Assembly (NCBI GenBank): GCA_020444775.1
Contig: JAGRHX010000111.1
Coordinates: 1-5,747, forward strand
Direction: 5' to 3'
From: Gammaproteobacteria bacterium
GTDB taxonomy: Bacteria > Pseudomonadota > Gammaproteobacteria > HK1
DNA length: 5,747 nucleotides
The notes beneath the pieces were generated by a model, which did not search any database, was not told where the DNA came from, and saw nothing but the letters and a program-made list of their open reading frames with translations. This document shows positions 1-5,747 of the stretch, one piece after another; within the stretch, counting starts at the first letter, position 1, and every line of letters starts with the position of its first letter. A program made the position numbers and the translations under genes.

Positions 1-27
1 CGAATGGCTGACCGACCGAACGCACAA

Positions 28-1635
28 TCAGAACCCGGTCGGCCAGTTGGCCAGATGCCGCGCGCTACGCACCGCGCGCCCGCTCGGACCTCGGGCACGA
101 CGCAGCGCCTTGACGAGCGCGTGGCGTGTCTCACGTGGGTCGATGATGTCATCGATGAGATGGCGCTCGGCGGCCTCCCAGGGCGCGTTCTTGCGGTTGA
201 TCTCATCAAGATACATGGCCCGTTCGCGCTCGGGATCGGCAGACTCGCGGATCCGTCGCCCATAGACGACCTCCACGGCGCCCTCGGGGGCCATGAAGCT
301 CACGTCGGCGGTGGGCCAGGCCATGAGGTGGTCGGCGCTCATCTGTCCACCGACAAGATGCCGATGTGAGAAGCCGTACGATTTGCGCACGATGAGCCCG
401 ATCCGGGGCACCGTGCTCTGATGCCAGGCATCGATGAAGGTCATGACCTTGAGCGGCATCTTGCGCGTCTCGGCCGCCTGGCTGACAAAGAATCCCGGCG
501 AGTCGTGGAAGCCGATGATCGGAATGTGGAAGGAGTCGCACAGGCAGATGAAGCTGGTCGCTTTCTCACACGCGCCCGAGCCCATCGCGCCCGCGTTGCT
601 CATCGAGTTGCTCGCCAGGAGCCCGACCGTGTGACCCTCGATGCGGGCCAGCGCGGTGATCAGACTGGGGTCGAACAAGGGCTTGAGCTCCAGCAGCACG
701 CCGTCATCGACGATGCGCTTGAGCAGCCGGTGCATGTCGAAGGCCTGTCGCGCCGAACGCGGCACCAGCGTCAACAGCGATTCCTCGCGCCGGTCCGGGG
801 GATCGTCGGTCGGCACCACCGGCGGTAGCTCTTCGGCATTCGACGGCAAGAAGCTCAGCACCTGGCGGACGAGCTCGAGGCAATGCGCGTCGTCCTCGGC
901 GAACAGGTCGACCTGACCGGTGGTACGTGCATGCAGCTCCCAACCACCGAGCGCTTCGGCGCTGACCCGCTCGCCGGTCGCGCCTTCCAGGACCTTCGGA
1001 CCCGACACCGCCATCGAGCCACCCTTGACCATGATCACCACATCGGCACGCGCCGCTGACCACGACGGGTCGCCATAGCATTGCCCCATGATGGTCGCGA
1101 CATACGGAACCCTGCGATTGCGTGGTGGACCATGGTTGAAGTCGGCCATGCCCATCATGTTGGCGCTGCCCATGTTGTCGGGCATGCGCACGCCACCGGC
1201 ATCTCCGAGATTGACGATCGGGTAGCCGTGCTCGATGGCATAGGCGGCGCTGCGCTTGACCTTCTGCATACCGAGCTTGCCACCGGAGCCGGCCAGGACC
1301 GTGGCATCATCACCGTGCACGCACACCGCGCGGCCGTCGATGCGGCCGAGCCCCGTGACCTTGCCGTCGGCCGGTGTGCGATCGCGCATCTCGGCAAGCT
1401 CACTTCGAACCAGCGGCGCGTACTCTTCGAAACTGTCCTCATCGAGCAGGCAGGCGATGCGCTCGCGTACCGTCATGTGTCCGGCGGCATGCTGCTTGTC
1501 GATGTATCGCGTGCCGCCCATCTCCAGCGCGCTCGCGCGTCGCGCTTGCAGCTCACTCAGCCACTCGGGCTGACTCGGTGCATCACAGGCATCGGAGGGT
1601 GGCGCGGACGGCGTGCTTGCTCGGGTCGTCGTCAT
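28..1635 (-). CDS. Divergent acyl-CoA carboxylase beta subunit-like carboxyltransferase
   Basis: This 535-residue protein has the two-crotonase-fold layout and usual length (about 510-550 aa) of carboxyltransferase subunits of propionyl-, methylcrotonyl- or acetyl-CoA carboxylases, which move CO2 from carboxybiotin to an acyl-CoA in the cytoplasm. Residues about 40-265 form the N-terminal half: MTVRERIACLLDEDSFEEY (54-72), VTGLGRIDGR (93-102) and GDAGGVR (144-150), whose Gly pair 147-148 matches the first oxyanion hole. Residues about 290-515 form the C-terminal half: DSPGFF (378-383), RKSYGFS (417-423) and AWPTADVSFMAPEGAVE (439-455). The canonical RKAYGGAY motif is altered to RKSYGFSH, so the substrate or even the reaction may differ. 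The start is the ATG at 1635, with only a weak Shine-Dalgarno (GTGAG, 8 bases upstream). It is the last gene of a probable GST/NTF2-like/carboxyltransferase unit, and no biotin carboxylase or carrier partner is present here. The fold assignment is firm; the substrate is unknown. Confidence 0.9.
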   Translation of the reverse strand: MTTTRASTPSAPPSDACDAPSQPEWLSELQARRASALEMGGTRYIDKQHAAGHMTVRERIACLLDEDSFEEYAPLVRSELAEMRDRTPADGKVTGLGRIDGRAVCVHGDDATVLAGSGGKLGMQKVKRSAAYAIEHGYPIVNLGDAGGVRMPDNMGSANMMGMADFNHGPPRNRRVPYVATIMGQCYGDPSWSAARADVVIMVKGGSMAVSGPKVLEGATGERVSAEALGGWELHARTTGQVDLFAEDDAHCLELVRQVLSFLPSNAEELPPVVPTDDPPDRREESLLTLVPRSARQAFDMHRLLKRIVDDGVLLELKPLFDPSLITALARIEGHTVGLLASNSMSNAGAMGSGACEKATSFICLCDSFHIPIIGFHDSPGFFVSQAAETRKMPLKVMTFIDAWHQSTVPRIGLIVRKSYGFSHRHLVGGQMSADHLMAWPTADVSFMAPEGAVEVVYGRRIRESADPERERAMYLDEINRKNAPWEAAERHLIDDIIDPRETRHALVKALRRARGPSGRAVRSARHLANWPTGF

Positions 1636-1711
1636 GTAGATGGCTCACGGGGATCATTCGGCTTCGATGGCATCCGTCCAGGTCGTGGCGGAGCATGTCC
1701 TGACGGTCTTG

Positions 1712-1725
1712 CGGCCCGAAGGCCG
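1712..1725 (-). other. cUUCGg tetraloop hairpin between genes
   Basis: Read on the minus strand, CGGCC-TTCG-GGCCG forms a perfect 5-bp GC stem closed by a cUUCGg tetraloop, one of the most stable RNA tetraloops known. It lies 16 bases after the stop of the NTF2-like gene and about 75 bases before the carboxyltransferase start. No U-tract follows, so it is not a standard intrinsic terminator. A role in transcript stability or partial attenuation is inference, and such short GC stems can also occur by chance in high-GC DNA. Confidence 0.35.
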
Positions 1726-1741
1726 TGTCGGGCTCAAATCT

Positions 1742-2167
1742 CTACATCTCGTCGAGATCATAGGCGTGATCGGCACGTACGATCCGGCGCTCGAACAGCC
1801 AACCCTCGGGGCCGCTGCGCAACCAGCATTCGTACTGACTCGGCGGTAAAAGCCGGCTCTTGCCCGCGCGGGTGAGACACGGCAGCAGATAGCAGTGCGC
1901 GTGCGCTCGATCATCTTGCATCTGCACGCTGAGATTGGTCAGCAGGTGCCGAAGCTGCACGCCCTTGTCATGCTTGAGCGAGGCCATCCGCTCGGCGAAA
2001 CGGCGCACCTCAACGGCGCCGGTGAAGACCCCGATCACGGGACTCTCCAGGCTGGCATCCTCGGTGAAGCACGCAACGATCCCCTCGACATCACCTTCGT
2101 CCAGGGCACTCGCATAGCGCACGAAGAGCGTGTGGACGCCATACCACTGTTCAAGCGTTGCGATCAT
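1742..2167 (-). CDS. NTF2-like / SnoaL-like domain protein
   Basis: This is a 141-residue single-domain protein of the NTF2/SnoaL/ketosteroid-isomerase-like superfamily, which includes small cone-shaped isomerases, dehydratases and hydrolases as well as non-catalytic dioxygenase beta subunits. The opening helix with YASALDEGDVEGIVACFTED (18-37) is the hallmark 'alpha helix, then D-x-x-x-x-x-x-F-x-x-D' start of the family. It is followed by RHLLTNLSVQMQDDRAHAHC (73-92) and the closing strand GWLFERRIVRAD (122-133). Asp23, His74 and Tyr19 are candidate pocket residues by position, but no catalytic set can be assigned. The ATG at 2167 has a good Shine-Dalgarno (GGAG, 6 bases upstream). It sits between the GST and carboxyltransferase genes on the same strand, so a role in the same pathway is likely. 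The exact reaction is unknown. Confidence 0.85.
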   Translation of the reverse strand: MIATLEQWYGVHTLFVRYASALDEGDVEGIVACFTEDASLESPVIGVFTGAVEVRRFAERMASLKHDKGVQLRHLLTNLSVQMQDDRAHAHCYLLPCLTRAGKSRLLPPSQYECWLRSGPEGWLFERRIVRADHAYDLDEM

Positions 2168-2230
2168 GGCTTACTCCAATCGGCCAGCCTGCCAAGCATG
2201 TTCAGCCCTCGCTCGGCTCGCTGTCAAAGT

Positions 2231-2250
2231 CGCCGGGCGATCTTCCGGCG
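2231..2250 (-). other. GC-rich stem-loop between genes
   Basis: CGCCGG (2231-2236) and CCGGCG (2245-2250) are perfect inverted repeats around an 8-base loop. The structure starts 15 bases past the stop of the GST gene on the minus strand and lies before the NTF2-like gene. The overlapping repeat CGGGCG/CGCCCG offers a competing fold. No run of U follows on the transcript. It could be a processing or stability element or a partial terminator. This is inference from symmetry alone. Confidence 0.3.
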
Positions 2251-2265
2251 CCCGCCATATGCCGG

Positions 2266-2886
2266 CTAGCCGCGTGGCGGAGGCAAGGTCTCCACCACGG
2301 AGGGATAGGCGCTAATGCGTTCGACCCAAGCGCAGAGATTGGCACGTCCGTCCCGCCAACGAAAACCCTGGGGGCTGTCGTTGGCGCGACCGTGCAGGAC
2401 GCAGGCGAGCGTGATCTGAGCCATGTTGAGCGGACCGGACAGTACATTGCCCCGCACCTCCCGCTCGAAGACATCGGCCAGACGCAATGCGCGCGCCTGT
2501 TCGTGCGCGATGATGGTCGGTGAGCGGATCTGCGCATCGCGATAGAGATATTCACGCGCCCAGAGGCTGACGCCGTCGAGCATGCTGCGTGCCATGGCCT
2601 CGACCCGCCGGTGCTCGAGTCCCGCCATGCCTTGCGGTGGGTGCAGGGTCGGCGCGCCGTCCAGGTTGTCCATGTACCAGCAGACGAGTGACGAGTCCTC
2701 CAGCAGCGTGCCATCATCGAGCACCAGCGCCGGCACCCGGCCGGACGGATTGACCTCGTAGTAGGGGTTCTCGGCGCCGCGCGTCTGCACCGGCTCGAAG
2801 GTGATGCGATCCTCGAGCCGCTTCTCGAGCCGGACGATTCGAGCGATGCGACCATAGGGACTGGTCTTCGATGAATAGAGCTTCAC
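2266..2886 (-). CDS. Glutathione S-transferase family protein
   Basis: This 206-residue protein has the standard two-domain cytosolic GST layout. The thioredoxin-like N-terminal domain (about 1-78) begins MKLYSSKTSPYGRIARI; Ser9 in the S-P-Y motif occupies the usual catalytic Ser/Cys position at the start of helix 1. The cis-proline motif NPSGRVPAL (46-54) and LLEDSSLVCWYMD (61-73), whose D64-S65 matches the glutathione gamma-glutamyl binding pair, follow. The helical C-terminal domain (about 88-200) ends in ANLCAWVERISAYPSVVETLP, typical of the family. The usual substrate-side residue in the 'ADI' N-capping segment is replaced by NMAQIT (154-159). The start is a GTG at 2886 with AGGAG 9 bases upstream; no in-frame ATG lies close upstream. 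It leads the minus-strand cluster with the NTF2-like and carboxyltransferase genes. Its substrate is not predictable; a glutathione-dependent isomerase or conjugation step is plausible. Confidence 0.9.
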   Translation of the reverse strand: MKLYSSKTSPYGRIARIVRLEKRLEDRITFEPVQTRGAENPYYEVNPSGRVPALVLDDGTLLEDSSLVCWYMDNLDGAPTLHPPQGMAGLEHRRVEAMARSMLDGVSLWAREYLYRDAQIRSPTIIAHEQARALRLADVFEREVRGNVLSGPLNMAQITLACVLHGRANDSPQGFRWRDGRANLCAWVERISAYPSVVETLPPPRG

Positions 2887-2920
2887 CGGTCGATGCTCCT
2901 CGATTGATGTTCACCAAGTC

Positions 2921-2949
2921 GGTCTCGACGTGATCGCTTGCCCGAGACC
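2921..2949. promoter_or_regulatory. Inverted repeat in divergent promoter region, possible operator
   Basis: GGTCTCG (2921-2927) and CGAGACC (2943-2949) form a perfect 7-bp inverted repeat with a 15-base spacer. It is 35-63 bases upstream of the GST start, inside the 251-base region between the divergent GST and propeller genes. Its position fits a regulator binding site controlling the GST cluster, but no regulator gene is in the window and no convincing -35/-10 pair accompanies it. It may also be chance symmetry. Confidence 0.25.
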
Positions 2950-3126
2950 CTTCGCGCTCACCTAGAGCCGATCGGGCAGCAGGTTGGTGAGGATGCCACA
3001 GCTACCGACCGTCTGCGTATGCCTCAATGCCAGTGACGGGTCATGCGACAGACAGGAGTCGTTGCCTGCGGCGCACTGTCCGGTCACCATCGACCTCGCG
3101 GACCAGATCGCCGGGCCGACGACACC

Positions 3127-3134
3127 GAGGTGAT
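3127..3134 (+). promoter_or_regulatory. Strong ribosome binding site of the propeller gene
   Basis: GAGGTGAT matches eight consecutive bases of the Shine-Dalgarno consensus (the complement of the 16S rRNA 3' end). The core GAGG ends 7 bases before the ATG at 3138. This decides the start at 3138 in preference to an in-frame ATG at 3027. Confidence 0.75.
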
Positions 3135-3137
3135 GCC

Positions 3138-4022
3138 ATGCGGATCGAAATCGAGCGATTGGGCGACGGCCCGATCATCAGGCCAGACATGGATTCGAGA
3201 ATGGGCGACAACGTGAACGGACCTGCTCTCATCAAGGTTCCGCGGTGGGTCCCGCGACCGCTCGGTCGATACTATCTGTACTTCGGGCATCATGACGGGC
3301 GGTATATCCGGCTCGCCTACGCGAACGATCCGACCGGGCCGTGGGCGATCCATGAGCCCGGCGTCTTGCCCATCGAGCAAAGCCTCTTCGCCGGCCACAT
3401 CGCCTCGCCGGATGCGATCGTCGACCACGAGGCAGGCCGCATTCACCTTTACTTCCACGGCGCGGACAAGCCCACCGGGGAGAAGGCACCGCAGTTCACC
3501 CGGGTCGCAACATCCGTCGACGGCATCCACTTCGAGACGCGCGACGAATGCCTCGGCGCTCCCTATATGCGTACCGTGCGCCACCGCGATTGGTACTATT
3601 CGATTGCGATGCCCGGGCACTTCTATCGTTCACGCGACGGGCTCAGCCGCTTCGAGCGTGGACCGACCCTGTTCGACCCCGAGATGCGGCATGCCGCCCT
3701 GCTGGTGCGCGGCGACACCCTGCTCGTGTTCTACACGCAGGTGAGCGACGTGCCGGAACGGATCCTGCTCAGTGAGATCGATCTCTCGCGTGACTGGTGG
3801 CGCTGGCAAAACAGCTCCCCTACGGTCGTCCTCGAGCCCGAGCGCGACTACGAAGGGGCAAATCTACCCCTGCGGCCGTCGGTCAGGGGACTCGCGCCCA
3901 CGCCAGTCCGTGAGCTTCGCGATCCCGCCGTCTACGCGGACGGTGACGACCTGTTTCTGCTCTACTCGGTTGCCGGGGAGCGCGGGATCGCCATCGCGCG
4001 GATGCGGTTGTCGATGGATTGA
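3138..4022 (+). CDS. Five-bladed beta-propeller, GH43/GH130-like glycosidase-related protein
   Basis: This 294-residue protein shows the repeated strand pattern of five-bladed propeller glycosidases and relatives. Blade-like repeats can be read as GRYYLYFGHHDGRYIRLAYA (43-62), SPDAIVDHEAGRIHLYFHG (90-108), TRVATSVDGIHFE (121-133), MRHAALLVRGDTLLVFYT (183-200) and RDPAVYADGDDLFLLYSVAG (261-280). The blades carry the 'DP/PD at the blade start, then G-x-L-x-L-x-Y' signature. Candidate acidic pocket residues are Asp24, Asp92 and Asp262, but a catalytic triad cannot be proven by eye. There is no signal peptide, so it is predicted to be cytoplasmic. An upstream in-frame extension to 3027 is Arg/Ser-rich and lacks a ribosome binding site. 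The gene is transcribed away from the GST cluster and converges with arsJ. It may act on a sugar or be a non-enzymatic member; the substrate is unknown. Confidence 0.8.
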   Translation: MRIEIERLGDGPIIRPDMDSRMGDNVNGPALIKVPRWVPRPLGRYYLYFGHHDGRYIRLAYANDPTGPWAIHEPGVLPIEQSLFAGHIASPDAIVDHEAGRIHLYFHGADKPTGEKAPQFTRVATSVDGIHFETRDECLGAPYMRTVRHRDWYYSIAMPGHFYRSRDGLSRFERGPTLFDPEMRHAALLVRGDTLLVFYTQVSDVPERILLSEIDLSRDWWRWQNSSPTVVLEPERDYEGANLPLRPSVRGLAPTPVRELRDPAVYADGDDLFLLYSVAGERGIAIARMRLSMD

Positions 4023-4034
4023 ACACGCATCCGC

Positions 4035-4053
4035 GCGTCCAACACGCGGACGC
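4035..4053. terminator. Possible weak terminator hairpin between convergent genes
   Basis: GCGTCC (4035-4040) and GGACGC (4048-4053) pair perfectly around a 7-base loop, in the 49 bases between the stop of the propeller gene and the stop of arsJ. Convergent genes need termination here, and a hairpin can serve both strands. There is no T-tract on either side, so intrinsic termination would be weak, and Rho-dependent termination is equally possible. Confidence 0.25.
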
Positions 4054-4071
4054 CACGCGCCTGCGCCTGCT

Positions 4072-5328
4072 TCAGGTCGTCGAATGCCGGGGCCGATGAT
4101 CAAGGCCGGAGGACGACCGTTCAGCCGAGCCCGGCAACAGCAGGGTAATCAGCCAGCATCCGGCAAGCATCACCGCAGAGCCGAGCAGACAGGCGATCAG
4201 CCCGCCGAGCTGATACAGCAGCCCCGACAGAACGATGCCGATGAGGCGTCCGGCCGCGTTCGCGGCGTAGTAGAAGCCCACGTCCTCGGCCACCTTCTTC
4301 GATCCCGCATAGGCCAGGATCAGATAGGAGTGCAGAGACGAGTTCACCGCGAAGGGAAGGCCGAACAGCGTCAACGCCACCACCACCAGCAGGTCGGCAC
4401 GGGGCAGGCCGGGCAGCGCGAGCGCGATGGCCAGCAGCAGCGGGATGCAGACCAGCACCAGCGACCATCCGCGTGCCGCCGGCACCTCGCTGCTGAGCCC
4501 GTCCTCGCTGCGCCTGATCACCCTCGGCGCGACTGCCTGGATCCCGCCATAAGCGATGGTCCACGCGGCGAGGAAGCCACCGGCCTGGACGAAGCTCCAG
4601 CCGGCCGAGTAGAGGAACACCGGCAGACCGACCACGAACCACACGTCACGCGCGCCGAACAGGAAGATCCGCGCGAGTGCCAGCAGATTGACGCCACGTG
4701 ACTTGGAGAACAGCTCGCGTATCGACTTCGAAGCGCTGGCCTTGCCGAGCTCGCGCGGCAACAGAACGATGCCGGCGACCAGGATCAACGCGATCAGCAC
4801 CGCCAGGGACCACAGCGCGGCGCCAAAGCCGAACGCGTCGAGCAGCAGCCCACCGATGAAGAAGCCGATGCCTTTCATGGCATTCTTCGAGCCGGTGAAC
4901 CAGGCAACCCAGCGGAACAGCTGACCGCTGCTCTGGTCGGCGGTCGCCTTGATCGCCGACTTCGAGGCGGTCTTGGTGAAGTCCTTGGCAAGACCCGCGA
5001 CACCTTGCGCGAGCACCACCCAGGCCACCGACATCACGGCACCCCAGTGCGGTTCGAGCAAGGTCAGCATGAGCAGACCGAGGATCTGCAGGATCTGGCC
5101 CGTCGCGAGCATGCGCGGAATACCAAAGCGCACCGCGAGCCAGCCGCCACACAGATTGGCGAGGATACCGGCGAACTCGTAGAGCAGGAACAAGAAGGCC
5201 AGGGTGAAGGGCGAGTAGCCGAGCGTGAAGAAGTGGAACAGCACCAGCATCCGCAGCGCGCCGTCGGTGAGCGTGAAGCCCCAATAAGACGCGGTGACGA
5301 TCAGATAGTTTCGAACCGAGTCGTTCAT
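4072..5328 (-). CDS. arsJ: ArsJ-type MFS efflux permease for 1-arseno-3-phosphoglycerate
   Basis: This 418-residue polytopic inner-membrane protein has about 12 hydrophobic segments in two six-helix halves separated by a basic cytoplasmic loop (about 193-215), the layout of the major facilitator superfamily. The opening [20 protein letters not shown] followed by DGALRML is characteristic of ArsJ, as is KDFTKTASKSAIKA (117-130, counted from the upstream ATG). In described systems ArsJ exports the unstable 1-arseno-3-phosphoglycerate made by the linked GAPDH, giving arsenate resistance without arsenate reduction. The upstream GAPDH-like gene ends at the arsJ start, confirming the identity. Two adjacent ATGs exist (5331 and 5328). 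I chose 5328 because GGGAG lies 5 bases before it but only 2 before the other, and because it gives the usual family N-terminus. The C-terminal tail (about residues 401-419) is polar and rich in Arg/Ser/His. Confidence 0.93.
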   Translation of the reverse strand: MNDSVRNYLIVTASYWGFTLTDGALRMLVLFHFFTLGYSPFTLAFLFLLYEFAGILANLCGGWLAVRFGIPRMLATGQILQILGLLMLTLLEPHWGAVMSVAWVVLAQGVAGLAKDFTKTASKSAIKATADQSSGQLFRWVAWFTGSKNAMKGIGFFIGGLLLDAFGFGAALWSLAVLIALILVAGIVLLPRELGKASASKSIRELFSKSRGVNLLALARIFLFGARDVWFVVGLPVFLYSAGWSFVQAGGFLAAWTIAYGGIQAVAPRVIRRSEDGLSSEVPAARGWSLVLVCIPLLLAIALALPGLPRADLLVVVALTLFGLPFAVNSSLHSYLILAYAGSKKVAEDVGFYYAANAAGRLIGIVLSGLLYQLGGLIACLLGSAVMLAGCWLITLLLPGSAERSSSGLDHRPRHSTT

Positions 5329-5747
5329 CATGGCTCCCGGTCCGCGACCAATCTGGCCAGGTCCACCATCCGGCAGACATAGCCGATCTCGTTGTCATAC
5401 CAGGCGTAGACCTTCAGCATCGTGCCGTCGGTGACCAGGGTCGAAGGGCCATCGACGATCGCCGAACGCGTATCGTTGCAGTAGTCCGCGGAGACCAGCG
5501 GGCGTGTCTCGAAGCCCAGGATGCCGGCCAGAGGTCCACGCGCGGCGGCCGCGAACAGCGCGTTCACCTCGGTCACGCTGGTCGTGCGCCGCAGCTCGAA
5601 CACGCAGTCGGTGAGACTCGCGTTGAGCACCGGGGCGCGCACGGCATGGCCGTTCAGCCGTCCTTCGAGCTCCGGATAGATGAGGGCAATGGCCGTGGCG
5701 CTGCCGGTGGTTGTTGGTTGCAGCGACAGCAGGGCCGAGCGCGCGCG
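5328..5747 (-). CDS. ArsJ-associated glyceraldehyde-3-phosphate dehydrogenase (C-terminal part)
   Basis: The reading frame stays open to the window edge, so only the last 139 residues are visible and the N-terminal NAD-binding domain with the catalytic Cys lies outside. The visible part is the GAPDH catalytic domain: the phosphate-binding loop [29 protein letters not shown], and the diagnostic [10 protein letters not shown] near the C-terminus, whose Asn contacts the NAD nicotinamide. GAPDHs of this operon type accept arsenate in place of phosphate and form 1-arseno-3-phosphoglycerate, which ArsJ exports. That role is assigned from the tight coupling to arsJ; the visible sequence alone does not separate it from a glycolytic GAPDH. 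Its TGA shares bases with the arsJ ATG (TGATG), indicating translational coupling. A GTG at 5642 is internal and not the start. Confidence 0.93.
   Translation of the reverse strand, partial: RARSALLSLQPTTTGSATAIALIYPELEGRLNGHAVRAPVLNASLTDCVFELRRTTSVTEVNALFAAAARGPLAGILGFETRPLVSADYCNDTRSAIVDGPSTLVTDGTMLKVYAWYDNEIGYVCRMVDLARLVADREP
5334..5338 (-). promoter_or_regulatory. Shine-Dalgarno of arsJ, inside the GAPDH gene
   Basis: GGGAG on the minus strand lies within the last codons of the GAPDH gene, 5 bases before the ATG at 5328 and 2 bases before the ATG at 5331. The spacing favours the second ATG. Because it is embedded in coding sequence and the stop and start overlap, arsJ translation is probably coupled to the GAPDH gene. 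Confidence 0.55.

Noticed and set aside
1081..1875. Long plus-strand open frame opposite the carboxyltransferase gene
   Set aside because: It is antisense to a clear conserved gene, runs across the gap into the NTF2-like gene, and its translation matches no family I recognise; high-GC DNA commonly leaves such frames open.
2202..2855. 217-codon minus-strand frame overlapping the GST gene
   Set aside because: It is the shifted frame of the GST coding sequence; its product is Arg/Ser-rich and the GST frame carries all the conserved motifs.
3062..3090. Possible sigma-70 promoter (TTGCCT, 17 bases, CACCAT) for the propeller gene
   Set aside because: The -10 matches only three of six consensus positions, which is expected by chance in this composition.
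3027..3137. N-terminal extension of the propeller gene from an in-frame ATG at 3027
   Set aside because: The added 37 residues are Arg/Ser/Thr-rich and low in folded-protein character, no ribosome binding site precedes 3027, and a near-perfect Shine-Dalgarno sits before the ATG at 3138.
3772..4701. Plus-strand frame running from the propeller gene across arsJ
   Set aside because: It is out of frame with the propeller gene and antisense to the membrane-protein frame of arsJ; the Gln/Arg/His-rich product is typical of the antisense of Leu/Ala-rich membrane segments.
5328..5642. GAPDH fragment as a complete short 104-residue gene starting with GTG
   Set aside because: The frame continues upstream without a stop to 5747 and encodes further conserved GAPDH sequence including [10 protein letters not shown], so the GTG is internal and the gene is cut by the window edge, not truncated biologically.

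Overview
The window is high-GC bacterial DNA (roughly two thirds G+C by eye, with strong G/C preference at third codon positions). The layout and protein families suggest a member of the Pseudomonadota, most likely a gammaproteobacterium; the genus cannot be fixed from the sequence. Six protein-coding genes fill nearly all of it. I see no rRNA, tRNA, CRISPR array, insertion sequence or attachment site.

Left part (28-2886, all on the minus strand, read right to left): a glutathione S-transferase family protein, then an NTF2/SnoaL-like small protein, then a carboxyltransferase (acyl-CoA carboxylase beta-like) protein. The gaps are 98 and 106 bases and each holds a GC-rich stem-loop, so this is probably one transcript with internal RNA structure, or two to three closely spaced units. 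The set looks like part of an uncharacterised catabolic or CoA-thioester pathway. No biotin carboxylase or biotin carrier gene lies beside the carboxyltransferase within the window.

Middle (2887-4022): a 251-base divergent intergenic region with a 7-bp inverted repeat upstream of the GST gene, then a plus-strand gene for a cytoplasmic five-bladed beta-propeller protein resembling the GH43/GH130-like glycosidase group.

Right part (4072-5747, minus strand): the 3' part of a glyceraldehyde-3-phosphate dehydrogenase gene, running off the window edge, overlaps the start of an ArsJ-type MFS permease gene through a TGATG stop/start junction. Together they are the known arsenate-resistance pair: the GAPDH makes 1-arseno-3-phosphoglycerate and ArsJ exports it. 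This operon converges on the propeller gene with only 49 bases between them.

The best-understood system is therefore the GAPDH-ArsJ arsenate efflux pathway, which is already described. The least explained content is the GST / NTF2-like / carboxyltransferase cluster, whose carboxyltransferase differs from the canonical family at its second oxyanion-hole motif, and the orphan propeller protein.
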